Under the pieces are notes generated by a model. It did no database searches. It saw only the letters and a list, made by a program, of their open reading frames with translations, and had not been told where the DNA came from. A stretch of DNA of 64,000 bases from contig NZ_QZXA01000005.1 of the NCBI RefSeq assembly GCF_003601985.1, forward strand, positions 248,001 through 312,000, given 5' to 3'. Of the stretch, positions 1 to 10,107 are shown piece by piece. The translations under genes and the position numbers were made by a program. Position 1 is the first letter of the stretch. Each line of letters starts with the position of its first letter. Source of the DNA: Mesorhizobium jarvisii (lineage in GTDB: Bacteria > Pseudomonadota > Alphaproteobacteria > Rhizobiales > Rhizobiaceae).

Positions 1-15
1 AGCGAGATTGGTTGC

Positions 16-1644
16 ATGGCGTTGTCGAGTAAACACAAAATAATCCGGGACCAGCGCGAGGGCGGCGAGTTCGTCGATGCGCAGCGCACCCCTTCCTTCA
101 ACCCGAAACGGATCGTCCGCTGGATCGCGGTGCCCGGTGCCAGCGCCGCCGTCGGCCTCTGGCTGATCGGCACCATGGCCGGCCTCAGTTCCGTCGGCGC
201 CTCGCTGTCGGCGACATCGAGCGGCCTGCCCCAGACCCTGGCCATGCCGGGCTCGCTGGCGATGGCCGATCCGCTGAAACAGCATTTCCTGAGGTCTTCG
301 GCGCCGTTCGCGCTGGCCAATGCCCATGGCGGCGCCCGGGCCCTGCATGACCATGCCGTGCAATGCGGCGCTAGCTGCTTCAAGCTGGCCCGTGTGAGCC
401 CGCTGGGTGAGAAATCCGCGCGCCTCACGATCCATGCAAGACCCGAACAGCCAATCTTGAAGTCGAAGGCGCAGGAGCGCTTCGACCGCATGGAGGCGTC
501 GCTGTCGCCGACCAAGCTCGCCGCCGCCTTTGCCGGCGCCGGCAAGCCCGTCGCCACGGCCGACGCCCGCCCGGTGATTTCCCAGGCCGCACCGCAGATT
601 ACCGAGGCGTCGCTAGTTCCGTCGGTCCAAGTGATGGCCAGCCTGTCGAGCGACATGCCGGCTCCCGTGGCGGAACGCTTTGCCCGTGCCGATACCGGCG
701 TCGTCCAGACCGCGCCGGCGCCGATGGGCCTCGCCCAGTCGCAGACGCCTGACAACACGCAGCTGGCCCTGGCCCTCGTCCAGTCCCTGCCGGTCGAGGA
801 CGAAGCATTCGCCTCGCCGCTGCCGATGACCGAATCCTCCGCCGATGTCGCGATTGCACCTGCCGAGACCCAGCCGCAACAGCCCGGCGACGCCGCTTCG
901 CTGCCGGATGCGCTGACCGACGACGTGCCGCTGCCGACCCGCCGCCCGCAATACGACGCGCCGCGGCAGCCAAAGGCCGTGGTGGAACAGGATGAGCCGG
1001 CGCCGCAGCCCAAGTTTGCTCAGCCCAAGATCGCGCAGCAGAAGCCGGCGCCGCAGGCAAAGCCGGTCCAGCAAGCCCAGCCCACAAGGCCTGCCCGGGC
1101 CGGCCGGTCTGGCGAGGGCGGCGATGTGCTGGCCTATGCCAAGCCGGATACGCCGTCGGGCGGCCTTGGCCAGGCGTTCAGGAATCTTTTCAACGGACCA
1201 AGCGGCGGAAGCGGAGCCGGCCACGGCGTCGCCGTCTATGACATCAGCGCCAAGACCGTCTACATGCCGGACGGCCAGCGGCTCGAGGCGCATTCCGGCC
1301 TCGGCGCCATGGTCGACCAGCCGCGCTATGTCCACGTGAAGGATCGTGGCCCGACGCCGCCTAACACCTATAATCTGTCGCTGCGTGAATCGCGCTTCCA
1401 TGGCGTCGAGGCCCTGCGCCTGACTCCGGTCGGCGGTGGCAACAAATACAACCGCGACGGCCTGCTCGCCCATACCTACATGCTGCGCGGCGGCCGCGCC
1501 GAGTCCAATGGCTGCGTCGTCTTCAGGGACTATGCCCGCTTCCTCGCCGCCTTCAAGAAGGGCAAGGTCACACGTCTCGTCGTGGTCCCGCGCCTCAACG
1601 GATCGCCGACCCAGGTGGCGACGGACAACGCCCGCGGCGCCTGA
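16..1644 (+). CDS. DUF2778 (Tlde1-like) domain protein, membrane-anchored
   Basis: A 542-residue protein with a single N-terminal hydrophobic segment (about residues 34-56), a long low-complexity Ala/Pro/Gln-rich region (about 60-370) and a conserved C-terminal domain (about 390-530). The C-terminal domain has the DUF2778/Tlde1 pattern: a His at about residue 486 followed by an SNGC motif at about 497-500, which resembles the His...Cys active site of L,D-transpeptidase-like peptidoglycan enzymes. This suggests a periplasmic, inner-membrane-tethered protein acting on cell wall. In other bacteria Tlde1 is a secreted toxin; here no type VI genes or immunity gene are nearby, so a housekeeping cell-wall role is equally likely. 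An inverted repeat follows the stop codon. Confidence 0.82.
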   Translation: MALSSKHKIIRDQREGGEFVDAQRTPSFNPKRIVRWIAVPGASAAVGLWLIGTMAGLSSVGASLSATSSGLPQTLAMPGSLAMADPLKQHFLRSSAPFALANAHGGARALHDHAVQCGASCFKLARVSPLGEKSARLTIHARPEQPILKSKAQERFDRMEASLSPTKLAAAFAGAGKPVATADARPVISQAAPQITEASLVPSVQVMASLSSDMPAPVAERFARADTGVVQTAPAPMGLAQSQTPDNTQLALALVQSLPVEDEAFASPLPMTESSADVAIAPAETQPQQPGDAASLPDALTDDVPLPTRRPQYDAPRQPKAVVEQDEPAPQPKFAQPKIAQQKPAPQAKPVQQAQPTRPARAGRSGEGGDVLAYAKPDTPSGGLGQAFRNLFNGPSGGSGAGHGVAVYDISAKTVYMPDGQRLEAHSGLGAMVDQPRYVHVKDRGPTPPNTYNLSLRESRFHGVEALRLTPVGGGNKYNRDGLLAHTYMLRGGRAESNGCVVFRDYARFLAAFKKGKVTRLVVVPRLNGSPTQVATDNARGA

Positions 1645-1676
1645 CCGCGGGCAGGTACCCCCTCGGCAATTGCCTT

Positions 1677-1700
1677 CTCCTGACAGCCTTCTGTCAGGAG
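1677..1700 (+). terminator. Hairpin after the DUF2778 gene
   Basis: A 10-bp perfect inverted repeat (CTCCTGACAG / CTGTCAGGAG) with a 4-nt loop lies 33 bases after the preceding stop and 71 bases before uvrB. There is no T tract, so it may end transcription only weakly or protect the mRNA 3' end. Confidence 0.45.
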
Positions 1701-1770
1701 CCGCATCGAGGCATGCGCCCCACCGCATCGCGCTCTTTCCATTTTCGCCAAGACCTCCCATATTCGGGGC

Positions 1771-4700
1771 ATGGCCAAATCCCCCGAGAAAAGAACGCCG
1801 CCGACGGCGAATGACGACCGCGCCGCGCCGAAGCGGCGCAGCCCGCTGACCGATTTCCTCGACGCCTCGGAACCGCTGCACAGAGGCGGCTTCGCCGAGA
1901 TGCCGCAGGCCGAACTGTCGGGCACGCCGCTGACCGGTTCGATCGCCGACTGGGCCGAGCAGATCGAGCAGGAGGCGGAGCGCGAAGGGCGCCAGGCCGG
2001 CAAGGGCGACGGCGGCAAAGCGCCGAAGGCGGCGAAAAAGATTCCCGAGCGCTCGACCTCCCCCGGCCGCACCGCGCGCGGTACCTCGATGGGTGGCGCG
2101 GCGACAGCCAGGGAGCGCACCGCAGCCGGCCTCAATCCGGTCGCCGGCCTCGACATCTCGCTGGAAGAAGCCGAGACGATGACCTCCAGTGGCGTCACCG
2201 CCACGGTGGCCGCCCTGTCGGCGCTGATCGAATCCGGCAATCCGCTGCACAAGGACGGCGTGTTGTGGACGCCGCACCGCCCTGCCCGGCCGGAAAAGTC
2301 GGAAGGCGGCATCGCCATCAAGATGGTGTCGGACTTCGAGCCGGCGGGCGACCAGCCGACCGCCATCAAGGACCTTGTCGAAGGCGTCGACAACAATGAC
2401 CGCACCCAGGTGCTTCTCGGCGTCACCGGCTCGGGAAAAACCTTCACCATGGCCAAGGTGATCGAGGAGACGCAGCGTCCTGCCCTGATCCTGGCGCCGA
2501 ACAAGACGCTGGCCGCGCAGCTCTATTCCGAGTTCAAGAAATTCTTCCCCGACAATGCGGTGGAGTATTTCGTCTCCTACTACGACTACTACCAGCCGGA
2601 AGCCTATGTTCCGCGCACCGACACCTTCATCGAGAAGGAATCCTCGATCAACGAACAGATCGACCGCATGCGCCATTCGGCGACGCGCTCGCTGCTCGAA
2701 CGCGACGACGTCATCATCGTCGCCTCGGTGTCCTGCATCTACGGTATCGGTTCGGTCGAGACCTATACGGCGATGACCTTCCAGATGCAGATCGGCGACC
2801 GGCTCGACCAGCGCGCTCTGCTCGCCGACCTCGTCGCCCAGCAATACAAGCGGCAGGACATCAATTTCGTGCGCGGCTCGTTCCGCGTGCGCGGCGACAC
2901 GATCGAGATCTTCCCGGCCCACCTTGAAGACCGCGCCTGGCGGATCTCGATGTTCGGCGACGAGATCGAGCAGATCACCGAATTCGACCCGCTGACCGGC
3001 CAGAAGACCGGCGAGCTGAAGAGCGTCAAGATCTACGCCAACTCCCACTATGTGACGCCGCGCCCGACGCTGAACCAAGCGATCAAGTCGATCAAGGAAG
3101 AGCTCAAGCAGCGTCTGGTCGAACTGGAGCGCGCCGGCCGCCTGCTGGAAGCGCAGCGGCTGGAACAGCGCACCCGCTTCGACCTCGAAATGCTGGAAGC
3201 CACCGGCTCCTGCGCCGGCATCGAGAACTATTCGCGCTATCTCACCGGCCGCCAGCCGGGCGATCCGCCGCCGACCTTGTTCGAATACATTCCCGACAAT
3301 GCGCTGGTGTTCATCGACGAAAGCCACGTCACCGTCCCGCAGATCGGCGGCATGTATCGCGGCGACTTCCGGCGCAAGGCGACGTTGGCCGAATATGGCT
3401 TCCGTCTGCCCTCCTGCATGGACAACCGGCCGCTGCGCTTTGAGGAATGGGACGCCATGCGTCCGCTCTCCGTCGCCGTTTCGGCGACGCCCGGCGGCTG
3501 GGAAATGGAACAGTCCGGCGGCGTCTTCGCCGAACAGGTTATCCGCCCGACCGGCCTGATCGACCCGCCGGTCGAGGTGCGCCCGGCCAAAAGCCAGGTC
3601 GACGATGTCGTCGGCGAGATCCGCGAAACGACCAAGGCCGGCTACCGCACGCTGGTCACGGTGCTGACCAAGCGCATGGCCGAGGACCTGACCGAATACC
3701 TGCACGAACAAGGCGTGCGCGTACGCTACATGCACTCCGACATCGACACGCTGGAGCGCATCGAGATCCTGCGCGATCTGCGCCTCGGCGCTTTCGACGT
3801 GCTGGTCGGCATCAACCTTTTGCGCGAAGGCCTGGACATTCCCGAATGCGGCTTCGTCGCCATTCTCGATGCCGACAAGGAAGGGTTCCTGCGCTCGGAA
3901 ACCTCGCTGATCCAGACCATCGGCCGCGCTGCCCGTAACGTTGACGGCAAGGTCATCCTCTATGCCGACCAGGTCACCGGTTCGATGGAGCGGGCGATGG
4001 CCGAGACCAACCGCCGCCGCGAAAAGCAGATGGAATGGAACGCCGCCAATGGCATCACGCCGGAATCGGTGAAGTCGCGCATCTCCGACATTCTCGACTC
4101 GGTCTACGAGAAGGACCATGTCCGCGCCGACATCTCGCAGTTCACCGACAGCGCCGGCGCCATGATGGGCAATAACCTCAAGGCGCATCTCGACGCGATG
4201 GAGAAACAGATGCGCGACGCCGCCGCCAATCTCGACTTCGAGAAGGCTGCCCGCATCCGCGACGAGATCAAGCGGCTGCGCGAGATGGAACTGTCCATCT
4301 CCGAAGACCCGCTGGCCAAATACGCCGACATGGAAAGCCCGGTCTCGGGCCGCGAAAAGGGCAAGCACAACAAGGGTGTGGCCAAGCATCGCACGGCGGA
4401 GGAACAGGAGCGTTTCCGCAAGCTCGACGAGGCACGTGCCGCCGAAGAGGCCGCCAGAGCTGCCCGGCCCAACCTTTTCCGCAAGCCTGATCTCGACGAG
4501 ATGGGTGCCGACAGCGCCGTGCCGGTGAAGAAACCGCTGTTCGCCAAACCCTCGATCGACGACATGGGGCCTGGCACCGACATGCCGACACCGGCAGGTG
4601 CGGTGTCGCGCTCGCTGTTCAAGAAGCAGTCGGCGTCCGAAGCGCACGGCTCCGACTTCGGCATTCCCGGCGAGCCGGTCAAGCCGCTGTTCAAGAAGAA

Positions 4701-4929
4701 CTCGCTCGACGAGATGACCGTGCGGCGTACGGAAAAACCGGTCGAGGGAAAAGTGCCGGCGAAGCCCCAGCCGATCTCCCCCCCTGTGGGAGCCGGCAGG
4801 ATAGACGCGAAGGATCGCGACGAAAAACCGATCATCCGCCAGCGCACCGGCATCGGCTCCTACGAGGACCCAGGCGACGCGCGTCGGGAGAAGCGCCGGC
4901 CCGGGAAAACGGGCAGGCCGGGGAAGTAG
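1771..4929 (+). CDS. uvrB: Excinuclease ABC subunit B (UvrB)
   Basis: DNA-damage recognition helicase subunit of nucleotide excision repair. The core begins at about residue 185 ([11 protein letters not shown]), with Walker A GVTGSGKT at 217-224, the beta-hairpin region after it ([11 protein letters not shown]), helicase motif II FIDESH at about 514, motif [11 protein letters not shown], and the C-terminal UVR motif (about 808-843) that contacts UvrC. At 1052 residues it is much longer than the roughly 670 of E. coli UvrB. The additions are an N-terminal basic/Ala-rich stretch of about 180 residues and a C-terminal tail of about 200 residues. The tail (about 900-985) holds four copies of a motif like LFxKxxLDEMG. 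The ATG at 1771 is the furthest upstream start; a shorter form starting nearer residue 185 cannot be excluded. Confidence 0.95.
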   Translation: MAKSPEKRTPPTANDDRAAPKRRSPLTDFLDASEPLHRGGFAEMPQAELSGTPLTGSIADWAEQIEQEAEREGRQAGKGDGGKAPKAAKKIPERSTSPGRTARGTSMGGAATARERTAAGLNPVAGLDISLEEAETMTSSGVTATVAALSALIESGNPLHKDGVLWTPHRPARPEKSEGGIAIKMVSDFEPAGDQPTAIKDLVEGVDNNDRTQVLLGVTGSGKTFTMAKVIEETQRPALILAPNKTLAAQLYSEFKKFFPDNAVEYFVSYYDYYQPEAYVPRTDTFIEKESSINEQIDRMRHSATRSLLERDDVIIVASVSCIYGIGSVETYTAMTFQMQIGDRLDQRALLADLVAQQYKRQDINFVRGSFRVRGDTIEIFPAHLEDRAWRISMFGDEIEQITEFDPLTGQKTGELKSVKIYANSHYVTPRPTLNQAIKSIKEELKQRLVELERAGRLLEAQRLEQRTRFDLEMLEATGSCAGIENYSRYLTGRQPGDPPPTLFEYIPDNALVFIDESHVTVPQIGGMYRGDFRRKATLAEYGFRLPSCMDNRPLRFEEWDAMRPLSVAVSATPGGWEMEQSGGVFAEQVIRPTGLIDPPVEVRPAKSQVDDVVGEIRETTKAGYRTLVTVLTKRMAEDLTEYLHEQGVRVRYMHSDIDTLERIEILRDLRLGAFDVLVGINLLREGLDIPECGFVAILDADKEGFLRSETSLIQTIGRAARNVDGKVILYADQVTGSMERAMAETNRRREKQMEWNAANGITPESVKSRISDILDSVYEKDHVRADISQFTDSAGAMMGNNLKAHLDAMEKQMRDAAANLDFEKAARIRDEIKRLREMELSISEDPLAKYADMESPVSGREKGKHNKGVAKHRTAEEQERFRKLDEARAAEEAARAARPNLFRKPDLDEMGADSAVPVKKPLFAKPSIDDMGPGTDMPTPAGAVSRSLFKKQSASEAHGSDFGIPGEPVKPLFKKNSLDEMTVRRTEKPVEGKVPAKPQPISPPVGAGRIDAKDRDEKPIIRQRTGIGSYEDPGDARREKRRPGKTGRPGK

Positions 4930-4939
4930 CGGCCTCTTC

Positions 4940-5088
4940 CTTCTCCCCCCTGTTGGAGAAGGTGGATCGGCGCGCCAGCGCCGAGACGGTTGAGAGGTGT
5001 TCCAGCAGAATGAGGCGTTGGTGTTCCCTGGATCACCCCTCGTCCGACCTCGCTTCGCGAGGCCACCTTCTCCCACAAGGGGAGAAGG
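4940..5088. repeat. Palindromic intergenic repeat (RIME-like)
   Basis: Between uvrB and the DMT gene are two facing arms, each itself a small hairpin: CCTTCTCC...GGAGAAGG at 4940-4963 and CCACCTTCTCCC...GGGGAGAAGG at 5063-5088. This is typical of short mosaic palindromic repeats in rhizobial intergenic DNA. A minimal related palindrome (CCTTCTCCCGGGAGAAGG) occurs at 15599-15616. Confidence 0.7.
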
Positions 5089-5222
5089 AAAACGCTCCAT
5101 CGGCGCACCTTGAGTCGGAACAGCCTCTGGACTATGCGCTCGCGCTTGCCGCCAGGCGGTGGAAGCGATAGCACGGCTGCAATCCTGCCTCTGCCAGCAA
5201 AGCTCCCATCCGCCCCCACCTC

Positions 5223-6128
5223 ATGAAACCCAGGGACATCGCCGCCTACGCCTTCCTTGCCGTCACCTGGGGCCTTTCGTTCCTCGTGCTGCTCAAGGTG
5301 GTGCACGCATTCGGCTGGGTCGGCGCGGTCACCTTGCGCTCGCTGATCGCCGGCATCACGCTCTTCCTGCTGGCGGCGGCAACGCGGCGACGGCTCGATT
5401 TCAGCGCCGGCTGGGGGCACGTCGCCATCGTCGGCGCGACGACCGTCGCGGCGCAGCTGATCGGCTTGTCCTACGCCACGCCGCGTATCGGCACGGCGAT
5501 GGCGGCCATCCTCGTTGCCGCGATCCCGCTGTTCTCGATGATCCTTGGCCAGTTATGGGGGCTCGAGCGCATCACCGTTCGCGGGCTTGCCGGCTTGCTG
5601 CTCGGCGCCGCGGGTATCGTGGTCCTGGTCGGCTTCCCTTCGGTGCCGATCACGCCGTCCTTCGCATTCGGCTGCGCCGCCTCGCTGTTCAGCTCCTTCT
5701 CCGCCGCCTTCGGCAGCAACTACGCCAATCGCCATCTGCGCTCGGCCGGCTCGTTCGAACTCACCGGCGCCGCCTTCCTGTTCGGCGGGCTGATGACGCT
5801 GCCGTTGCTGCTGGCCGTGCCGGTGCCGGCCATGCCGCGTCCTGTCGATTTCCTCTATCTCGTCCTTCTCGCTTGCGTGATGAGCGCGCTGACCTATGTC
5901 GTCTATTTCCGGCTGGTGGCCAGCATCGGCGCGACCAGGACGATCAGCGTCGAATTCGCAGTGACCACGATCGCCGTACTGGTTGGCACCATCATGCTTG
6001 GCGAGTCGCTGACAATCATCCAGGCCTTCGGCGCGGTGGCGATCATCGGCGGCTGCATATTGGTGCTGGATCCGTTCCCGCGCCGGGCGAAAGCGGCGGC
6101 CTTGCCATCCGCCCCGCCTTTGGTGTAA
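5223..6128 (+). CDS. DMT superfamily (EamA) transporter
   Basis: A 301-residue inner-membrane protein made almost entirely of hydrophobic helices, about ten, in two EamA halves. The first begins AYAFLAVTWGLSFLVLLKV, with the typical TWG motif after helix 1. The second begins near residue 150 (FGCAASLFSSFSAAFG). The C-terminal half has the common end LGESLTIIQAFGAVAIIGG. Length and layout match the drug/metabolite exporter family; the substrate cannot be read from sequence. It stands alone between the palindromic repeat and the ABC-F leader region. Confidence 0.88.
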   Translation: MKPRDIAAYAFLAVTWGLSFLVLLKVVHAFGWVGAVTLRSLIAGITLFLLAAATRRRLDFSAGWGHVAIVGATTVAAQLIGLSYATPRIGTAMAAILVAAIPLFSMILGQLWGLERITVRGLAGLLLGAAGIVVLVGFPSVPITPSFAFGCAASLFSSFSAAFGSNYANRHLRSAGSFELTGAAFLFGGLMTLPLLLAVPVPAMPRPVDFLYLVLLACVMSALTYVVYFRLVASIGATRTISVEFAVTTIAVLVGTIMLGESLTIIQAFGAVAIIGGCILVLDPFPRRAKAAALPSAPPLV

Positions 6129-6167
6129 TCGCTTCGCACACTCGAACGTCTTGAAAGGAGGGCTCAC

Positions 6168-6239
6168 GTGTTCACGTTTCATCGTCACCATCGTCAGCGT
6201 GGCCCGATTTCTGCCCTGCAAGCCAGCTTGCAGGGCTGA
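6168..6239 (+). CDS. Putative 23-aa leader peptide upstream of ABC-F gene
   Basis: A GTG-started ORF of 23 codons (MFTFHRHHRQRGPISA, then LQASLQG and TGA) is preceded by a very strong ribosome-binding site, AAAGGAGGG at 6154-6162, five bases from the start. The peptide is rich in His and Arg. Its last ten codons overlap a perfect hairpin, and the ABC-F start codon lies 137 bases downstream. Genes for antibiotic-resistance ABC-F proteins are often controlled by ribosome stalling on a short upstream ORF, and this layout fits. That is inference: no stalling motif is recognised. Too short to be certain that it is translated. Confidence 0.45.
   Translation: MFTFHRHHRQRGPISALQASLQG
6213..6236 (+). 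promoter_or_regulatory. Hairpin at the end of the leader ORF; candidate attenuator
   Basis: A perfect 10-bp stem (GCCCTGCAAG / CTTGCAGGGC) with loop CCAG ends one base before the leader stop codon. It is followed by a GGACGGTCC palindrome, a CGGG-TTTTT-CCCG element (6252-6264) and a run of six T at 6271-6276. A ribosome on the leader ORF would melt this stem. This could therefore couple leader translation to expression of the downstream ABC-F gene. Confidence 0.4.
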
Positions 6240-6376
6240 CCAGGGACGGTCCGGGTTTTTCCCGCTTCGATTTTTTGGTCTGCCCTTCGTGGTGCCGCAA
6301 CGCCGAGCCTGATGGCCAGCACGCGCACCGTCAAAGTGCATCCGGAGTTGTTTCCGGCAAGACCAGAGAAATCCAA

Positions 6377-7901
<1,525 letters not shown>

Positions 7902-7978
7902 GCGGCGAGGCAGAATTCCGGCTTGCCGTCGGCAGGCCAGAATTTCGTATCATTTCATGAGACGTATCGTTGACTCCC

Positions 7979-8005
7979 GAAACGTATCATGCCATGGTAC
8001 GTTTC
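7979..8005. promoter_or_regulatory. Palindromic operator upstream of higBA
   Basis: GAAACGTA (7979-7986) and TACGTTTC (7998-8005) form a perfect 8-bp inverted repeat 14 bases before the higB start. Related GTATCAT/GTATCG words lie just upstream (7949-7970). HigBA-type operons are repressed by their antitoxin at such palindromes; the assignment here is by position. Confidence 0.5.
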
Positions 8006-8018
8006 TTGGATTCGACTG

Positions 8019-8300
8019 ATGATACGCTCGTTCAAGGACAAGACCAGCGAGGCCGTTTCGAATGGCAAGTCTCCAAAGGGCTTCCCGTCGGACCTTGTTT
8101 GATCGGCCCAGCGGAAACTGTTCATGATCGACAACGCGACCGAGTTGTCGGACCTGAAGACTCCCCCAGGCAACAGGCTCGAGCCCTTGAAGGGCAACCG
8201 TGCCGGTCAGCATTCGATCCGCATCAACGACCAGTTTCGCATCTGCTTTCGCTGGGTGGACGGGCAGGCTGAGGATGTCGAAATAACTGACTACCATTGA
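8019..8300 (+). pseudogene. higB: HigB (RelE-fold) toxin with premature stop
   Basis: Reading from the ATG at 8019 gives MIRSFKDKTSEAVSNGKSPK, then a TGA at 8100-8102. Beyond it the same frame continues SAQRKLFMIDNATELSDL and later GQHSIRINDQFRICFRW and VEITDYH to a stop at 8298-8300. This is a full-length HigB ribosome-dependent mRNA interferase in one frame, 94 codons, broken only by one TGA where the family has Arg or a similar residue (CGA to TGA is one base change). The toxin should therefore be inactive unless the stop is read through. The antitoxin gene follows after 12 bases and is intact. Confidence 0.85.
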
Positions 8301-8312
8301 AGGAGGTCTCAA

Positions 8313-8612
8313 ATGCTGAACATCAACCCTCCCATTCATCCCGGAGAAATCCTTCGAGAGGAATACCTCGTCCCGCTTGGCCTGAAGCCTTACACGCTAG
8401 CCAAAAAGCTGCATGTGCCGCGCACGCGCATCGAGCGCCTGGCAAGCGAGGCGACACCGGTAACGCCCGACACCGCGCTACGCCTTGCCAAGTTTTTCGG
8501 AACCACGCCGCAATTCTGGATGAACATGCAGGCGAGCTACGACCTTGCCGTAGAGGGAGAGGCCAAGAAAGCCGACCTTGAAACGATCGAGCGCTTGGAC
8601 ACAGCTGCCTGA
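8313..8612 (+). CDS. higA: HigA family antitoxin
   Basis: A 99-residue XRE-type helix-turn-helix protein beginning MLNINPPIHPGEILREEYL, the typical start of HigA antitoxins; the helix-turn-helix is at about residues 25-65 (YTLAKKLHVPRTRIERL, TPDTALRLAKFFGTTPQFW). HigA binds HigB and represses the operon. A strong ribosome-binding site (AAGGAGG at 8300-8306) overlaps the end of higB. No damage is visible, so the antitoxin survives beside a dead toxin and may now act only as a DNA-binding regulator. Confidence 0.92.
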   Translation: MLNINPPIHPGEILREEYLVPLGLKPYTLAKKLHVPRTRIERLASEATPVTPDTALRLAKFFGTTPQFWMNMQASYDLAVEGEAKKADLETIERLDTAA

Positions 8613-8745
8613 ATTAAACCGCGCTGGAACAGCCGGTCTCAAGCTGCTCGAAAAAAGATCCAGCGCCCTGTCGGATCGCCTGAACCTGCCGCGTCCTTGG
8701 GATGCCGACACGATGATGCCGGCATCAACCCAGGGAGAGAACATC

Positions 8746-8931
8746 ATGTCGGTCCTTTCATCCATCGGTCGCATCGCAACCCAATATGCGGCGGCACGTG
8801 CCCGCCATCGCAGCGAACGCATCCTGCTCTCGCTGCCAGCCGAATTGCGCAAGGACATCGGCTTCCCGGAACTCTTCGACGCGCAGAACAACAGCCGTCG
8901 TGCAACAACCTTCTCGGCAAAGGTCATATGA
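8746..8931 (+). CDS. DUF1127 domain small protein
   Basis: A 61-residue basic protein whose C-terminal half (LLSLPAELRKDIGFPELFD) is the DUF1127/YjiS motif. In alphaproteobacteria small DUF1127 proteins are RNA-associated or phosphate/stress-linked regulators. ATG at 8746 follows GGGAGAGA. Not obviously in an operon with higA, which ends 133 bases upstream. Confidence 0.75.
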   Translation: MSVLSSIGRIATQYAAARARHRSERILLSLPAELRKDIGFPELFDAQNNSRRATTFSAKVI

Positions 8932-9091
8932 CCGCGACCAGCCTGTCCATGCGATTGCCCCTCAAACCCGCCGGCTGCCCGGTCCGTCCGGGCCCGGCCC
9001 GCAAAAAAAATTTCGCGGCCATGTAGGATTGCCGTCACCTCGTGCGTCCTGTGGTTCGCTAGGCCAAGCCGAACGCAAAGAGGAGCGAGAC

Positions 9092-9514
9092 ATGACTGAC
9101 CAGACCCCCATTCAGCCCAGGGCAGAAGTGCTCGGCGGATTGACGCCTTATCTGCAGGTGGACGGCGCCTTCAAGGCCGCCGATTTCTACAAGAAGGCCT
9201 TTGGCGCCAAGCAGGTCTTTGCCTACCCGGCCGACGAGCAGGGCCGTACCATGCACATTCATCTCCACGTCAACGGCTCGACGCTGATGCTTTGCGATGC
9301 CTATCCCGAGCACGGCCATCCGCATAAGGCGGCGCAAGGCTACACGCTGCAGCTCCATCTCGACGATGGCGACATCGAGACCTGGTGGCAGCGCGCCGTC
9401 GACGCCGGCTGCGAAGTGGTCACGCCGCTGCAGGTGATGTTCTGGGGCGACCGCTGGGGCCAGCTGAATGATCCGTTCGGCGTCGCCTGGGCGATGAACG
9501 CGCCGGTGAAGTAG
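9092..9514 (+). CDS. VOC family protein (PhnB/glyoxalase-like)
   Basis: A 140-residue protein with a tandem beta-alpha-beta-beta-beta vicinal-oxygen-chelate fold: LTPYLQVDGAFKAADFYKKA at the start, then MHIHLHVNGSTLMLCD, and the end VMFWGDRWGQLNDPFGVAW. The last motif is typical of the PhnB-like subgroup, often annotated as 3-demethylubiquinone methyltransferase-like or glyoxalase-like proteins of unknown substrate. Start ATG 9092 follows AAAGAGGAGCGAG. A second small stress-type gene follows in the same direction after 92 bases. Confidence 0.85.
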   Translation: MTDQTPIQPRAEVLGGLTPYLQVDGAFKAADFYKKAFGAKQVFAYPADEQGRTMHIHLHVNGSTLMLCDAYPEHGHPHKAAQGYTLQLHLDDGDIETWWQRAVDAGCEVVTPLQVMFWGDRWGQLNDPFGVAWAMNAPVK

Positions 9515-9606
9515 CGAGCAGGCGTCGCCCGCCAGGGTTGACGCGCTCACCGCGCCGGGTCGCATCCCCGCCGACCCGGCGCTCGTTTTTCAGCAAAGGA
9601 GGTCAC

Positions 9607-9960
9607 ATGTCCTATGTCGACGGTTTCGTGCTTGCCGTGCCAAAGGCCAAACTCGACGACTACAAGAAGCTGGCCAACCTCGCAGGCCCCATTTGGATGG
9701 AACACGGCGCGCTCGCCTATGTCGAATGCATCGGCGACGACGTGCCCCATGGCGAACTGACCTCGTTTCCGCGTGCCGTTCAGGCAAAGGACGACGAGAT
9801 CGTCGTCTTCGCCTGGGCGCTCTATGAATCCAGGCAGAGCCGCGACGCGGTTATGGCCAAGGTGATGGCCGATCCGCGTTTGACACCCGATTTGGGACCC
9901 ATGCCCTTCGATATGAAGCGCATGATCTTCGGCGGCTTCCAGCCCTTCATCGAGCTTTGA
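9607..9960 (+). CDS. DUF1428 family protein
   Basis: A 117-residue protein that begins MSYVDGFVLAVPKAKLDDYK and contains VECIGDDVPHGELTSFPRAV and MPFDMKRMIFGGFQ, all hallmarks of the DUF1428 (YbaA-like, dimeric alpha/beta barrel) family. Function unknown in the family. Ribosome-binding site AAAGGAGG precedes the ATG at 9607 by four bases. It probably shares expression with the VOC gene upstream. Confidence 0.88.
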   Translation: MSYVDGFVLAVPKAKLDDYKKLANLAGPIWMEHGALAYVECIGDDVPHGELTSFPRAVQAKDDEIVVFAWALYESRQSRDAVMAKVMADPRLTPDLGPMPFDMKRMIFGGFQPFIEL

Positions 9961-9980
9961 ATTGCTCTGCCCCAAGATTG

Positions 9981-10107
9981 GTTGAGATTGAGGTCAGACC
10001 GAGCCGAGAATGGTGGTTTCCGAGAACCGGAACGGAACGTACTTAAGTACGTGAGTACCGGAAGCGCAGGGAACCGCCGTTCGCAGGCCGGCCTCACCTC
10101 AATCTCA
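9981..10107. repeat. Dispersed ~130-bp palindromic repeat, copy 1
   Basis: An imperfect palindrome whose ends are TGAGATTGAGGT and ACCTCAATCTCA. The interior reads GAGCCGAGAATGGTGG, CCGAGAACCGGA, a GTACTTAAGTAC palindrome, GGAAGCGCAGG and GACCGCCGTTCGCAGG-like words. The same ordered blocks occur at 24498-24652. The right end supplies the stop codon of the minus-strand sulfotransferase gene (10105-10107). Confidence 0.8.

Noticed and set aside
613..5100. A 1495-codon open frame on the minus strand covering the DUF2778 gene and uvrB
   Set aside because: It is antisense to a complete UvrB and part of the DUF2778 gene. Long antisense frames are expected in GC-rich genes because stop codons are rare on the opposite strand; the translation is low-complexity with no domain.
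8928..9026. A 32-codon ORF overlapping the DUF1127 stop (ATGA)
   Set aside because: The overlap is suggestive, but the peptide is Pro/Arg-rich, has no recognised motif and no conserved look. Too short to support.
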